A DNA stretch of 64,000 bases from positions 1-64,000 of the forward strand of contig CAVVEG010000018.1 of NCBI GenBank assembly GCA_963747255.1, written 5' to 3'. Position numbers and translations under genes: made by a program. This document shows positions 1 to 9,208 of the stretch, piece by piece. This DNA is from CAIYRG01 sp963747255. Its GTDB lineage: Bacteria; Pseudomonadota; Alphaproteobacteria; Micropepsales; Micropepsaceae. The notes under the pieces are model-generated. The model was not told the origin of the DNA and did not search any database. It worked only from the letters and a program-made list of their open reading frames with translations. Within the stretch, counting starts at the first letter, position 1. Every line of letters begins with the position of its first letter.

Positions 1-34
1 GCCTTCGTCGCCGCGAAATGCGGCGCCTGCTTCG

Positions 35-1130
35 CTATTGGATGTGTCCGCCCGGAGCAAGACCGCTGGGCACGCGAGACGGGACCGACCTGTCGAATGA
101 ATTGTTACTCAGTGCGCCCAGAAAATCGACGATCTCGTCCACCGCGCGGCCCGGCCGGCGCAGTTGCCGGACGAGCGGGTCTATCTGCCGGCGCCCGACA
201 TTCGGATTGCGTGGTCCGCGACGATAAAATCGCACCACTTCCTGCAAAACCTGAAATGCACCGTTCTTGCGGATAGGGGGGTGGTGTATTGCAGATTTCT
301 GAGGGGAGGCGGTGGTGCGAAAGGCATAGGGATTGTCTTTGACGCCGGTATCCGATTCCGCCAGTTTTTCGTCGTCGGGCACGCCGAAGGACATGCGGTT
401 TAAAATCGGAGAAAACATTCGGTCATTGTGGCAATTGGTGTATTCGGTGCTTTCAAAGCGCTGGCATTCCCGCAATCTGGGCGTCCGTCATGGCGGTGCG
501 ATCGCCGCGCATATAGCGGTCAAAAGGGGCGTTGTTGGCGAGCAGCGTTCGCTCGAATGTGGCGAGCGCTTTGGCGCTACATGTCGCCGGCAGTGACCGT
601 ATTCGCGCCGCCGAAGGCTTTGGCGAACAGCGCGCGATATTCTGGTATCGCTTTCAAGCGGCCGACGACGGTATTGACGGCTTTGCCGGCAAGGAAGGCA
701 TTGCCTGCCATTTCCTCAAAGGTCTTGACTCCGCTCGACGAGGGCCTGCGCCTCAAGACTTGCCACGCGCATGTCCCATAATATCTGCGCAGCGGATGGA
801 TCGTAGCGGCCCTCTTCATCGATGCCGTTGAAGGCGACGTTCAGAAGCGTCTGGCTGTTTCTTTTGACGAACGGAATTGCGTTCTGTGATTTCGAAACGG
901 CGTTCCTTGCCGAGATTTGCGCTGTTCACCCCGACTGGCAAAGGTCGCGATTGTCCGTGTACGCAAACTGTGGATGATAACAGCCCGCGCAGGCCACGTC
1001 CTCGTCGCCCAAAGGGACCGGATCCCAGAACAGCAGCCTTCCCCAGCGCCGCCTTATCGGTGCCCGGCGGATTGTCCGGCGGCGCTTTCACGTCCTGCGG
1101 CAAAGCGGAGATCACGTCCTCCGTCTGACC
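35..1130 (-). pseudogene. decayed di-heme cytochrome c peroxidase (MauG/CcpA family)
   Basis: Pieces of one protein can be read on the minus strand in changing frames. From about 1125 down they give an N-terminal stretch ending in ALGK, then LLFWDPVPLGDEDVACAGCY with HPQF, then PVGVNSANLG, TFEEMAGNAFLAGKAVN (819-577), LATFERTLLANNAPFDRYM, GVPDDEKLAESDTGVKD and a C-terminus VPSGLAPGG. This is the normal order of the secreted di-heme peroxidase family, which reduces H2O2 in the periplasm. At least three frame changes are needed (near 1040, 950 and 580). Both haem motifs are damaged: the first reads CAGCYH instead of CxxCH, and the second reads YTNCH with its first Cys replaced by Tyr (TAC near 440). 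The gene is therefore almost certainly dead; the family call is strong, the exact 5' end is not. Confidence 0.8.
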
Positions 1131-1478
1131 TTGCCAAAGTGGGCAGAACACAAATAAAGAGCTGCAAGCCCGCCCCCGACGGGTAGAGGATAGTCGCCTT
1201 TCCTGAACATGCAGCAGCCCTGCGCTCATATCGCCCCTGGTCTGGCCATGATTTCCACAGCGTCGTCTCAAAATTCCGCCCTTCTGGCAATAGGGCTGTG
1301 GACGTCTGCCGGATGGCTCCCGGGCAGGAACCGTTTTCAGGTCGGTCGCGGCGCCCGGCCTGCCTGTCCTTCACCACCAGTTACGGTGAGGCACAGGCGA
1401 CCTCGGTGAGGGCTGATGGTCTGCCGTTGGAGGGGCCGCCCTGGGAAAGATTATATTGCCGGGTACGACTGAGATACG
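1131..1478. other. gap without recognisable gene
   Basis: About 350 bases between the peroxidase remnant and the zinc-ribbon gene. Short frames exist on both strands but none resembles a known protein. It may hold the promoter of the zinc-ribbon gene and the lost signal-peptide region of the peroxidase. Confidence 0.4.
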
Positions 1479-2420
1479 GTGACCCGCGTCAACTGCATGG
1501 GCAGTCGGGGGGAGAGACTCACGTTTTGCACCCAATGCGGCGCGTCCAATCCAGATAATGCTTCCTTTTGCAGCGCCTGCGGAAAACCGATGGCGGTTCC
1601 GCCGACACAACCGATTCCGCCGCAACGCCACTCTCATACGCTTCGAAACTTAACATGGATCGCCGCCGCCGCTGCTGCAACAATCATTGCGGCGGTGGCA
1701 TTGTCGGGACCCGGCCTGTTCCCGGGACCAAGTCCAGAGGATTTGCTGGTAATGGCGGGGACGGCATTCGCGCACCAGGACGCGCAGGCCTTCGACAATT
1801 ATGTGGACGTCCAGAGCGTTCTTGGCGATTGGACCGATCAAGCCGCCAGCAGCTGGCTCGCCAACAACAGCAGCAGTGTCGGGGACACTCTGATAGCAAA
1901 CGGTATTGTCACGGGGTTCAAGTCTCTTATCTTGCCGCAGTTCGTTGCTTCTGTAGAACAGGATTTCCTGAGAAATCGCGTCCCCGATCAACCGCAAGCC
2001 TCGAACTCCGACAATGCAACAAACTACATGACGCTTTTTCTCACGAATGGTGTCCGTGCCCTGATTGCTTCTCAAATCAGTTACGAGGGAATTGCTTCAC
2101 AATCGAGGTCTGGTTCCGATGCCGTTCTCGATGTGCGAGTTCGATCACCTCTCAGCAACAGCCCCTTGCTTGTACGCGTTGATATGAGACGGGCGGGGGA
2201 TCACTGGCGAATTGTCTCCATTCCAAACGTTGCCGGATTGCTGACGCAGCTGCATAGCGCGGGCAGTAATTCCACGCTCGAATTGCCGCGGGCAACGGTC
2301 CCATCGCCCGCTCCGCCAACGGCCCCTTCGCTCGCTGCTCCAACTGTCGCTTCTCCTCCCACGCCTTTTCCCGACGATCCGATAGGCTCCGGCGGTTTCA
2401 TTACGCCTCCTGACAGGTAA
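1479..2420 (+). CDS. zinc-ribbon membrane protein with DUF2939-like extracytoplasmic domain
   Basis: The protein begins with a zinc ribbon (FCTQCGASNPDNASFCSACG, about residues 17-36: two CxxC pairs). A Pro-rich linker follows, then one hydrophobic segment (about 55-75, WIAAAAAATIIAAVALSG). A soluble domain of some 170 residues has the pattern of DUF2939 proteins (EDLLVMAGTAFAHQDAQAFDNYVD, later VDMRRAGDHWRIVSIPN), and the tail is rich in Pro, Ala and Ser. A single-pass protein with the ribbon in the cytosol is the simplest topology. The start is uncertain: a GGGGGAG lies inside the first codons, so 1497 or a point just before the ribbon is also possible. The domain role is unknown. Confidence 0.7.
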   Translation: MTRVNCMGSRGERLTFCTQCGASNPDNASFCSACGKPMAVPPTQPIPPQRHSHTLRNLTWIAAAAAATIIAAVALSGPGLFPGPSPEDLLVMAGTAFAHQDAQAFDNYVDVQSVLGDWTDQAASSWLANNSSSVGDTLIANGIVTGFKSLILPQFVASVEQDFLRNRVPDQPQASNSDNATNYMTLFLTNGVRALIASQISYEGIASQSRSGSDAVLDVRVRSPLSNSPLLVRVDMRRAGDHWRIVSIPNVAGLLTQLHSAGSNSTLELPRATVPSPAPPTAPSLAAPTVASPPTPFPDDPIGSGGFITPPDR

Positions 2421-2437
2421 ACCCTGCGGCGGAAATC

Positions 2438-2725
2438 ATGTGGTTTCGTTCAGCGAAGAAAATCGATGTTGCGGCGCTTCGACAAAGCGCGCTGTCAGTC
2501 CTGGTGCAAGCCGGGACCCTGCGGGAGTGTGAGCATCATAAGGGTAGTTACATCCAGGGGACGTGCGATCTGGCAGCCGCATATACGGTCGCGAATGCCG
2601 AGTTTACAAAAGGCACCTTCGGTCCGATGAGTCCTGAATTCCGGAACGGACTGATCGATGCAATCAAAAAAGCATACGGCGAAAACATGTTTTTTGACCG
2701 CTGCGAGAAATGCCGTGGTTCCTGA
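2438..2725 (+). CDS. hypothetical protein, 95 aa
   Basis: Starts 17 bases after the zinc-ribbon gene with GGAAA upstream of the ATG, so the two are probably co-transcribed. There is no signal peptide or membrane segment. A Cys pair near residue 31 (RECEHH) and Cys 43 plus a C-terminal CEKC could bind a metal. I do not recognise the family. Confidence 0.55.
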   Translation: MWFRSAKKIDVAALRQSALSVLVQAGTLRECEHHKGSYIQGTCDLAAAYTVANAEFTKGTFGPMSPEFRNGLIDAIKKAYGENMFFDRCEKCRGS

Positions 2726-2766
2726 GATGAAGTGGTCCGCCGCAGCAGGTATGCGCCGCGCTGCCT

Positions 2767-3318
2767 CTACGGGGCGCCATATTCGATCGACAGCACTTCG
2801 ATCGTATCCAGCCCTGACGGCGTACGGAACTCGATAACGTCGCCGACCTGTGCTCTCATCAAAGCGCGTGAGACCGGTGACAGCCAGCTGATCTTGCCGT
2901 TCGCGAGTTCGGCTTCGTCAACCCCGACAATCGTCACCTTCTGCAGCGTTTTGTCTCTTCGCGCATATTCGACGGTGGCCCCAAAAAACACCCGGTCACG
3001 GTTTTTCTGACGGTTTGGATCGACCAGCTCGGCGCTCTCGATGCGTTTCGAGAGATAGCGCAGGCGATGGTCGATTTCGCGCAGGCGCTTCTTGCCGTAA
3101 ATGTAATCGCCATTTTCCGAGCGGTCGCCATTGCCGGCCGCCCAGGACACGGTCTCGACGATTTTGGGCCGCTCGTCATAACGAAGCCGGTGGAATTCCT
3201 CCTGAAGCGCCGCCAATCCCGCCGGAGTGACATAGTTTTTCACATGGGCGGGAAGGGCATCAGCCTCTTCGGCCTCGCCATCCGCGCCGTCTGTCTCCTT
3301 GGTGAACGCTTTGCTCAT
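2767..3318 (-). CDS. greB: transcription elongation factor GreB-type
   Basis: GreA/GreB factors enter the secondary channel of RNA polymerase and stimulate cleavage of the backtracked transcript. The N-terminal coiled coil starts at about residue 30 (YVTPAGLAALQEEFHRL), and the acidic tip and following helix read GDRSENGDYIYGKKRLREID, which is diagnostic for GreB. The C-terminal FKBP-like half includes VTIVGVDEAEL, ISWLSPVSRALM, VGDVIEF and IEVLSIEY. An acidic N-terminal extension of about 25 residues (DGADGEAEEADA) precedes the coiled coil. I use ATG 3318; a GTG lies one codon before it. No strong ribosome site is visible. The gene is divergent from the PEBP-like gene. Confidence 0.92.
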   Translation of the reverse strand: MSKAFTKETDGADGEAEEADALPAHVKNYVTPAGLAALQEEFHRLRYDERPKIVETVSWAAGNGDRSENGDYIYGKKRLREIDHRLRYLSKRIESAELVDPNRQKNRDRVFFGATVEYARRDKTLQKVTIVGVDEAELANGKISWLSPVSRALMRAQVGDVIEFRTPSGLDTIEVLSIEYGAP

Positions 3319-3590
3319 CACGGAAAGAATACACGAATGTCCGGAGCGCGCCGATCGCCTCCTGGGCTACCATTATGGTCAATGCCAAAGACTGATCTCG
3401 CATCGCACCATCCGCCAACACAAAAAATTGGCGAAAGCATCACGCCGTCCAAGTCGCGGCGTGTCTGGGAATGGTTCGTCACCGCGCGGCTCTCGCGTCG
3501 TGCGTCCGGATCACTGCCGGCGCGCTAACAGATGCGCACGCCGGATGGTATAAGCCGGTCCGCGAAACCCCCGCGGGATTCCAAATCGCC

Positions 3591-4226
3591 ATGAATGAAT
3601 TTGTCAGTCGAAGTGCGGTGAGTTTGGCCGTCATGGCGCTGTTTGCGCCTCCCGCTTGTGCTCAGGCCAGGCTTACCGGTGATGCTGCGGTGCTCGCCGA
3701 CAGTATTACCGCTCTGCAAGGCGCCGCGGCGCCGCTGCGCGTAACATCCAGCTCGTTCACACCCAGCCCGCGCGACACCACTCCCGGCACGCTCAATGCC
3801 AAATTCACGGCGGACGGAAACAACATATCACCCAGCCTCTCGTGGACCGGAGGCCCCGCTGGTACGCGGTCCTATGTCGTGTTGACGGAAGGCATCGACG
3901 TCGTCGATGGCCATCCTGTGCCACACTGGGTGATCTATAATATTCCTTCCACGACGACGACTCTTCCAGAACACGTTCCAGCCGATATGCACCTGGAAAG
4001 CGGTGTCCTGAAAGGCGCCATGCAGGTCAAGCTTCGCGGCGCGGCCGGGTATGCCGGGCCCCGCGCGCCGTCAGGTGCGACCCGCTGGTATCATTTTGAG
4101 GTCTTCGCGCTGGACACGCATTTGAACCTGGATCCCGCCGCTGCGGACCGCCAGGCCGTCGTGAATGCAATGAAGAATCATGTGCTGACGTCAGGTGAAA
4201 TCATCACCAACTCCACTGGCAAGTAG
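3591..4226 (+). CDS. secreted YbhB/YbcL family (PEBP-like) protein
   Basis: Residues 1-25 form a signal peptide (SLAVMALFAPPACAQA). The mature part has the bacterial phosphatidylethanolamine-binding fold: FTADGNNISPSLSWTGGPAGT (20 of these residues are the core), HPVPHWVIYNIP with its pocket His and Pro residues, and GYAGPRAPSGATRWYHFEVFALD. These are the conserved ligand-pocket motifs of YbhB/YbcL. Bacterial members are poorly understood; a small-molecule binding role in the periplasm is inferred. A longer frame reaches back to 3471, but the signal peptide fixes the start at 3591. Confidence 0.88.
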   Translation: MNEFVSRSAVSLAVMALFAPPACAQARLTGDAAVLADSITALQGAAAPLRVTSSSFTPSPRDTTPGTLNAKFTADGNNISPSLSWTGGPAGTRSYVVLTEGIDVVDGHPVPHWVIYNIPSTTTTLPEHVPADMHLESGVLKGAMQVKLRGAAGYAGPRAPSGATRWYHFEVFALDTHLNLDPAAADRQAVVNAMKNHVLTSGEIITNSTGK

Positions 4227-4283
4227 CCACTTCCAGTCGCGCACGGAATTCATGCTCACGCCAGAAAACCGGGGCCAGGCGCA

Positions 4284-5570
4284 TTGACGGACGAAGCGGT
4301 TTTCCGGAAATGCGCATGGCGGTTGCTGCCGCTGATCACTGCGTCCTTTTTCATCAATTTTCTCGATCGGACAAATGTGGGCTTTGCCGCGCTCACCATA
4401 AATCGGGAACTGGGATTCACGCCTTCAGTTTACGGCCTCGGCGCCGGCATCTTCTTTATCGGTTATTCGATTTTTCAGATTCCGGCGAATCTGATGCTGC
4501 ACAGGATCGGCGCACGCCGCTGGCTTTTCCTGATTCTTGTCGCATGGGGAGCGACGGCGGCGGCTACCGCATTGGTGAGAGATGCGATGAGTTTCTATGT
4601 GCTGCGATTTCTGGTTGGTATGGCGGAAGCCGGATTCTTTCCCGGAATCATTCTTTACCTGACGTTCTGGTTTCCCAAACGCCATCTGGGCCGCTTCACC
4701 TCGATCTTCATGTGCGCAAATCCCGTCTCGTTTGTGATCGGCGGACCGATTGCGAGCGCCATTCTTTCCCTGGACGGAGCGGCCGGACTGCGGGGCTGGC
4801 AGTGGCTCTTCATCCTCGAAGGATTACCAGCATGCGTCGCCGGCATCGCGATTCTGAACCTGCTTCCGAGCGGTCCGACGGATGCTTCCTGGCTCACGGT
4901 CAATGAGCGCCGTTTCGTCTCATCATCGGTGGCGGCTGAACAGGCCGGCAAAGAGGAACGATTATTCCCTGCCTTGCGCGATCCCCGTGTGAGCGCATTG
5001 GCTATCGCTTATGGCGGCATCCTGTTTGCCATCTATGGATTCAGCTTCTGGCTGCCTCTGCTGGTCCAGACGGCAGGTTTTTCCACGACCGCTACCGGAT
5101 TCGTGGTCGCGTTGCTTTATGTCACGGCGGCGCCGGCAATGATTCTCTGGGCCCGGTTCAGTGACCGCAGGGGCGAACGCATCTGGCATCCGGCCCTGGC
5201 GGTATTGGTTGCTGCCCTCGGTTTGCTTATCGCAAGCACTGTGAACAACAGCGTCGTCATGCTGGTGAGTCTGGCGCTGACAGGCACGGCCATGTATTCG
5301 GCACTGACGCCATTCTACGGTCTCGCATCATCGCTCCTGAGTGGCCCGGCAATGGCTGGTGGAATTGCGCTGATCAACATGGTTGGTGGAATTTTGGGCG
5401 GTTTTGCCGGCCAATATGTCATCGGCATTGTCCGCGCAAAAACCGGCAGCTATGGACCCGCATTGGTGATCATTGTGGCTTCACTCGTGGTCGCCGCACT
5501 GATCATAATTGCGCTGGGTCGCGTAATGAACCCGCACCTGAAGGGCCGGTTGACAGGCGCGGAGGGTTAA
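4284..5570 (+). CDS. MFS transporter, anion:cation symporter-like
   Basis: A 428-residue protein with about twelve hydrophobic segments. The first reads FINFLDRTNVGFAALTIN, with the D-R-x-N of the ACS group (carriers for tartrate, hexuronates, phthalate and related organic anions). YGLGAGIFFIGYSIFQIPAN, the RFLVGMAEAGFFPGIILYL motif and RGWQWLFILEGLPA are also typical. The start is a TTG at 4284; no upstream ATG is available. It stands alone between a secreted protein and a gene on the opposite strand, so the substrate cannot be deduced from context. Confidence 0.88.
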   Translation: MTDEAVFRKCAWRLLPLITASFFINFLDRTNVGFAALTINRELGFTPSVYGLGAGIFFIGYSIFQIPANLMLHRIGARRWLFLILVAWGATAAATALVRDAMSFYVLRFLVGMAEAGFFPGIILYLTFWFPKRHLGRFTSIFMCANPVSFVIGGPIASAILSLDGAAGLRGWQWLFILEGLPACVAGIAILNLLPSGPTDASWLTVNERRFVSSSVAAEQAGKEERLFPALRDPRVSALAIAYGGILFAIYGFSFWLPLLVQTAGFSTTATGFVVALLYVTAAPAMILWARFSDRRGERIWHPALAVLVAALGLLIASTVNNSVVMLVSLALTGTAMYSALTPFYGLASSLLSGPAMAGGIALINMVGGILGGFAGQYVIGIVRAKTGSYGPALVIIVASLVVAALIIIALGRVMNPHLKGRLTGAEG

Positions 5571-5951
5571 CCATGCTGCGTTCTGCGCAGCTGAGTTCAT
5601 GGCCGCAGGATTTCCGGTTCATCAGTCTCCGGCGACCCCTCAATCATTGGCAGCAGCACCCGCCGCAATGCCGACTCCGGAAGGATAGGCAACTTCAAGC
5701 AGGAGGCCGGCCGCATTAAAAAACGCGAAACGCAGGGTCTGGGGGCAAGTTTTTCGATCCAGGTCTTCTCAGTCACTCGCCTATAAGATCCGTGTCCGGA
5801 TCTGACGCACTGATTTTGTGGCCAGCCACGATTGAACCGTTCAACGGGCGATTCCGATAAATTTCGGAATGAGCATCTATTCAGCAGTCCGGTAGGCGGG
5901 CCGGATAATCGAAGCAAACGGGGCCCGCGGATTAGGCCAGTTCGCTAACAG
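5571..5951. other. gap between convergent genes
   Basis: About 380 bases between the 3' ends of the MFS gene and the PstS/TonB fusion. One minus-strand frame of 106 codons crosses it but shows no domain, signal peptide or ribosome site. I see no clear terminator hairpin. Confidence 0.4.
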
Positions 5952-7649
5952 CTATTTCAGCTTGAAAACAACTTCAGCGGTCAGGAATTCGGCAATGGGC
6001 TTTCCGTCCTGCATCGCCGGCTTGAATTTCCAGCGCCGCTTCACCATCGCGCAGGCTGCATCGTCAAGCAGCGGTTTGCCACTCGGCGCGGTCACATTGC
6101 AGTCGCCCACCGAGCCGTCTTCCCTGACCAGATATTTGACCATGACATTGCCTTGCTCCTGCAGACGTATTGCGATCAGCGGATAGTCAGCCGCCGTAAC
6201 AGCATGACTGTTGATCGCTACCGGAAGTGTCGGCAGGGGTGGCGCCGGTGGCAGTACCACCTGCACCACCGGCGGAGGAACCGGATGATCGGGCGCCGGT
6301 GGTGGACGTGCCGCTTCCACCACCGGCGAAGCGGTCTCAGGGCCGGGCAGCGGTGGTTGGGGTGCCGCCCTCGCCGCCGGGATGGCCTCGGGGCCAGGCG
6401 GTGTCAGTGCCGGGGGTAAGGCGGTGATCGCCGGTGGAGGAGGGGGCGCCTGGAGTGAGGCCGTGATCGTCGGAGAAGGTGCCGGTCCCGTCAGATCGAC
6501 CGCCAAGTCCGGCACGACTGTGGCCGGCGCCTCCGGGGGAGCAGGACGTTCGATGCGATCATCACTGATCGAAACATTGAGATTGGCGCCTGGCGACGCA
6601 ACGGTCGCGACGTCGTTCGAAGAGACCGGACCTTCCCCCGACGCCGGAACCAACCCGGCTTGCCTGACAATATTCTGCCCTTCGGGCGAAATGGCAAATC
6701 GCACAAAGCCTGTCACTGTGGGATTCCGGGGGGCAGCAGCGGTGTAGAGGTAGACTGGCCGTAGCAGCGGTGCGGCCCCTTCATCACTGATGGAAACCGC
6801 ACGTGTGTCCTTAACGTAAGGCATGCTGACAAAACCGATGCCACCGGGATCGCCCGCAAGATCGGATTCCAGCTCCGCGCTGTCTTCATAGCGTTTTGCA
6901 TTCGCCATCGAATCATCGCCGAGAACGAGCGCAGCGAACTCGTCATTAATGCGGGAGTTCTCGTCGCGCGCGTAGAGGTGGATGGGCAGTTGCTTCCTGC
7001 CAACGGCGGACCAGTTCGTTATCTGGCCGGCGAAAATTTTCTTGAGACTACTCCTCGATAGCGAGGAAATAGCATTCGAACGAGGGACAATCACCGCAAT
7101 GCCTTCAAGGCCGAGCACATGTTCCGAAGCCTGAGAACGCATGTCGCCGAGCGACTTCAGCAGCGTCAACTCGGAGGAATTGATCTCCCGGGATGTTATT
7201 CCAATATCGGCATCGCCCCTGAAGATATCTTTGAATACATTGGCCGAGCCGCGGTCATTCAGCTCCACCACAACCTGGACTCCGTTTATCCTGCCAGTTA
7301 TGACAGATCCAATGATTCGATTGCTATCGCTTCCAACACGCTCCTTCTGTTCAATGTCTGAGGCGCCAATCGAGACCAGCCAGGATGTTACGAGCTTCGG
7401 TGCGAGTACTGACGCGATTGTCTTCGAACCGGACAACCGAAGTATGGATCTATCTATATTCGCCGTCACACCTTGCGGTGGTGCAACTTTGGCCGACGGC
7501 CAGTTCGCCCAGGCGAAGCTGGCGGCCGTGACGATCAGTGCGCCGAATGCAATTCGCAAAATCCATTTTCGTCCCGGTACCACATGATACGTTTTCGCTG
7601 AGACCGCCGCCGCCAGTATCGTTGGAATGCCGAGAAAGAGTTTCCCCAT
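5952..7649 (-). CDS. PstS-like substrate-binding domain fused to TonB C-terminal domain
   Basis: The ATG at 7649 follows a strong AGGAGGGG site, which overrides a start 19 codons earlier. A hydrophobic segment at about residues 33-49 (WILRIAFGALIVTAASFAWA) anchors the protein. Residues 70-340 form a phosphate-binding-like domain (RLSGSKTIASVLAPKL, GDADIGITSREI, GLEGIAVIVPRSN, LKKIFAGQITNWSAVG, GGIGFVSMPYVKD, RPVYLYTAAAP). A Pro/Ala-rich linker (about 370-470) leads to a TonB C-terminal domain (YPLIAIRLQEQGNVMVKYLV, then DAACAMVKRRWKFKPA). TonB domains contact outer-membrane receptors across the periplasm. Fusing one to a PstS-like sensor or binding domain is unusual; the function is inferred only. 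It is transcribed alone. Confidence 0.85.
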   Translation of the reverse strand: MGKLFLGIPTILAAAVSAKTYHVVPGRKWILRIAFGALIVTAASFAWANWPSAKVAPPQGVTANIDRSILRLSGSKTIASVLAPKLVTSWLVSIGASDIEQKERVGSDSNRIIGSVITGRINGVQVVVELNDRGSANVFKDIFRGDADIGITSREINSSELTLLKSLGDMRSQASEHVLGLEGIAVIVPRSNAISSLSRSSLKKIFAGQITNWSAVGRKQLPIHLYARDENSRINDEFAALVLGDDSMANAKRYEDSAELESDLAGDPGGIGFVSMPYVKDTRAVSISDEGAAPLLRPVYLYTAAAPRNPTVTGFVRFAISPEGQNIVRQAGLVPASGEGPVSSNDVATVASPGANLNVSISDDRIERPAPPEAPATVVPDLAVDLTGPAPSPTITASLQAPPPPPAITALPPALTPPGPEAIPAARAAPQPPLPGPETASPVVEAARPPPAPDHPVPPPVVQVVLPPAPPLPTLPVAINSHAVTAADYPLIAIRLQEQGNVMVKYLVREDGSVGDCNVTAPSGKPLLDDAACAMVKRRWKFKPAMQDGKPIAEFLTAEVVFKLK

Positions 7650-7883
7650 CTGCACTCCCCTCCTAACTTCAATTATACGACGTGGCCGGGTCCGCCACGG
7701 CCGCATAGCTGAGCCTAAGCTGCCAACGCTGCGAATTAGCTCATGAAAAGGATAAAATTTTCACATTGCTCGCCAATGCAGTGGCAGTCTCGACAGCGAT
7801 TCGAAACATTGGCATTCCGCTCGCGACGACGCGAAGCGGCTCGCGCTGAGTGATGCTTAGACCTTTTTAAATGCGCGCAGTAT

Positions 7884-8093
7884 TTAACGCCGAAGGCTTT
7901 GTTGTTGTTCTTGCGTTTCTTGCCGCTGGTGGCCCTCGAGAACGTTGTGGGTATTCCAAGACGTATCGGAGTGCCGGATGCGGTCAGGATTGATGTTGAG
8001 CGATAGGGCTACAGCTTCCCAGTTCTTCACTGATGGGATCAGCCTCCACTTTGCCCAGTTCGGCGATCTGTCTGTCGAGAGCACGCGCTCCAC
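7884..8093 (-). pseudogene. N-terminal remnant of a conserved hypothetical gene
   Basis: About 69 codons. The stretch NWAKWRLIPSVKNWEAVALS looks like the conserved beginning of a larger uncharacterised protein, but the frame then runs into a Gln-rich tail and stops. Upstream, the minus strand reads PASFP and then VESI if two bases (a duplicated TG near 8106) are ignored, so the original start was probably further upstream. The 5' region resembles that of the gene starting at about 11154. I treat it as a truncated copy. Confidence 0.5.
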
Positions 8094-8101
8094 ACGATGC
8101 T

Positions 8102-8146
8102 TTCCACACAGGAAAGGATGCCGGCAGTTCGTGTGGAGCGGAGGTT
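8102..8146. repeat. imperfect direct repeat, copy A
   Basis: A 45-base segment ending in GTGTGGAGCGGAGGTT matches 11126-11173 with small gaps. On the minus strand it is the leader of the 7884-8093 remnant. Confidence 0.55.
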
Positions 8147-8278
8147 AAAATGCGATGATTTGCCGGTTATTCAGGTGGTAGTTTGCCGAGCGCACTGAGT
8201 GTGGGTACTTCGTGGCGGAATGTTAGGTACTGGCCGCCTGATTCGGCCGGTACCGGAATAGGGTCGGCGGGGTGACTG

Positions 8279-8728
8279 ATGGCCTCAATCGGAACGCTAC
8301 CTCTGGAGAATGACAAAGGCTCGACCTCTGTAGGATTTTGGCTGAAGTCGGATGCAATTTCTGACGTTCGGCGTCCATTGGACAACGGTTGGACGGTCGC
8401 CATTGACGCAAAACAGGATTGTGTTGCCGCAACTATAAAGGAAATCAGTGTGCTGCACGAACTCATTGAGCGCGGGCGTGATGCCATCGAGGAAACACTG
8501 GACCTCCTTTGTTTTGTTCGTAATGAACCGACCGAACTTAAGCCGGAAAGCGGCGATATGTTCGTCTTGAGTACTGAGAATGGCAGGCGCGTTTTTACCT
8601 ATCGGACCGTGCTTCCGTGGGAAGTGCGGGTGGGAAGCCTCTCGATTACCGTCACAGATGCCAACGGGAACGTGCGCCCTCCAACAAAAACTAAAATTAC
8701 ATGGCAAACTGATCGTGCATCGGTCTGA
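8279..8728 (+). CDS. hypothetical protein, possibly 3'-truncated, 149 aa
   Basis: The ATG follows GGCGGGGTG. The protein looks authentic: even codon use, no low complexity, and balanced elements such as NGWTVAIDAKQDCVAATIK, ELIERGRDAIEETLDLLCFV, GDMFVLSTENGRRVFTYRTV and VGSLSITVTDANG. No known domain is recognised. Its end overlaps by 32 bases the 3' end of a zinc-ribbon gene on the other strand. The abrupt C-terminus may mark a rearrangement junction near 8700 that truncated both genes. Confidence 0.55.
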   Translation: MASIGTLPLENDKGSTSVGFWLKSDAISDVRRPLDNGWTVAIDAKQDCVAATIKEISVLHELIERGRDAIEETLDLLCFVRNEPTELKPESGDMFVLSTENGRRVFTYRTVLPWEVRVGSLSITVTDANGNVRPPTKTKITWQTDRASV

Positions 8729-9109
8729 GGGGCGTGGAGACAATGGGCTTTGCACTCCACGTGCTGTCACGCCCGCAGTTCGCGCAGAAATGCTTCCTGT
8801 GCGGCGTCCGCGCGAAATCTCCTAAATCGAGATGGGGATAGCCACAATTTGTGCAGTTCACGCAATCCATCTCCTGGCCTTCCTCCAGCGACCGCACGAA
8901 TTCAAACGCGGCTGGTGGTGTGACGTTCACTGTCTTTAGCTGCTCATTTCGCGCATCGATGGCGGAACTTACCTTTTCAGCAACCGTGTTGACATTCTGC
9001 GGTTCGGCATCGGGTTGCCCGTCCGGCTTCGGCAGATCGGTAACCCGGACTATGATGTTTCCAGTGCTGCGCTGTCTTTCGGCCTTCGCAAATGCCTCTG
9101 CTTGTCTAA
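8697..9109 (-). pseudogene. C-terminal part of zinc-ribbon protein split by an insertion sequence
   Basis: The frame can be read continuously from the insertion boundary at 9109 (RQAEAFAKAERQRSTGNIIV) through VTDLPKPDGQ to a zinc ribbon. The ribbon reads CVNCTNCGYPHLDLGDF, then HFCANCGRDSTWS and PIVSTPLRPMHDQFAM before the stop. Four CxxC-type Cys residues would hold one zinc. It has no start of its own. Joining 9109 to 10474 with one copy of the TAA target restores a single reading frame with the piece at 10474-11154, so the insertion broke one gene. Confidence 0.75.
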
Positions 9110-9138
9110 GGGCGCACGGTTAAATAACTGAGTCAATT
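9110..9138 (+). repeat. left terminal inverted repeat of the insertion sequence
   Basis: Starts GGGCGCACGG and ends GTCAATT; pairs with 10445-10473. Confidence 0.75.
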
Positions 9139-9208
9139 CTGCCACGCCTGGAGAAGAAAAACGCTGGCAGGATTCACATCGGGGAATCGCGGGTCGTAGA
9201 GTTGCGGG

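Noticed and set aside
5597..5917. Minus-strand 106-codon frame downstream of the MFS gene
   Set aside because: Composition and lack of motifs suggest chance; another frame on the same strand is equally open over part of it.
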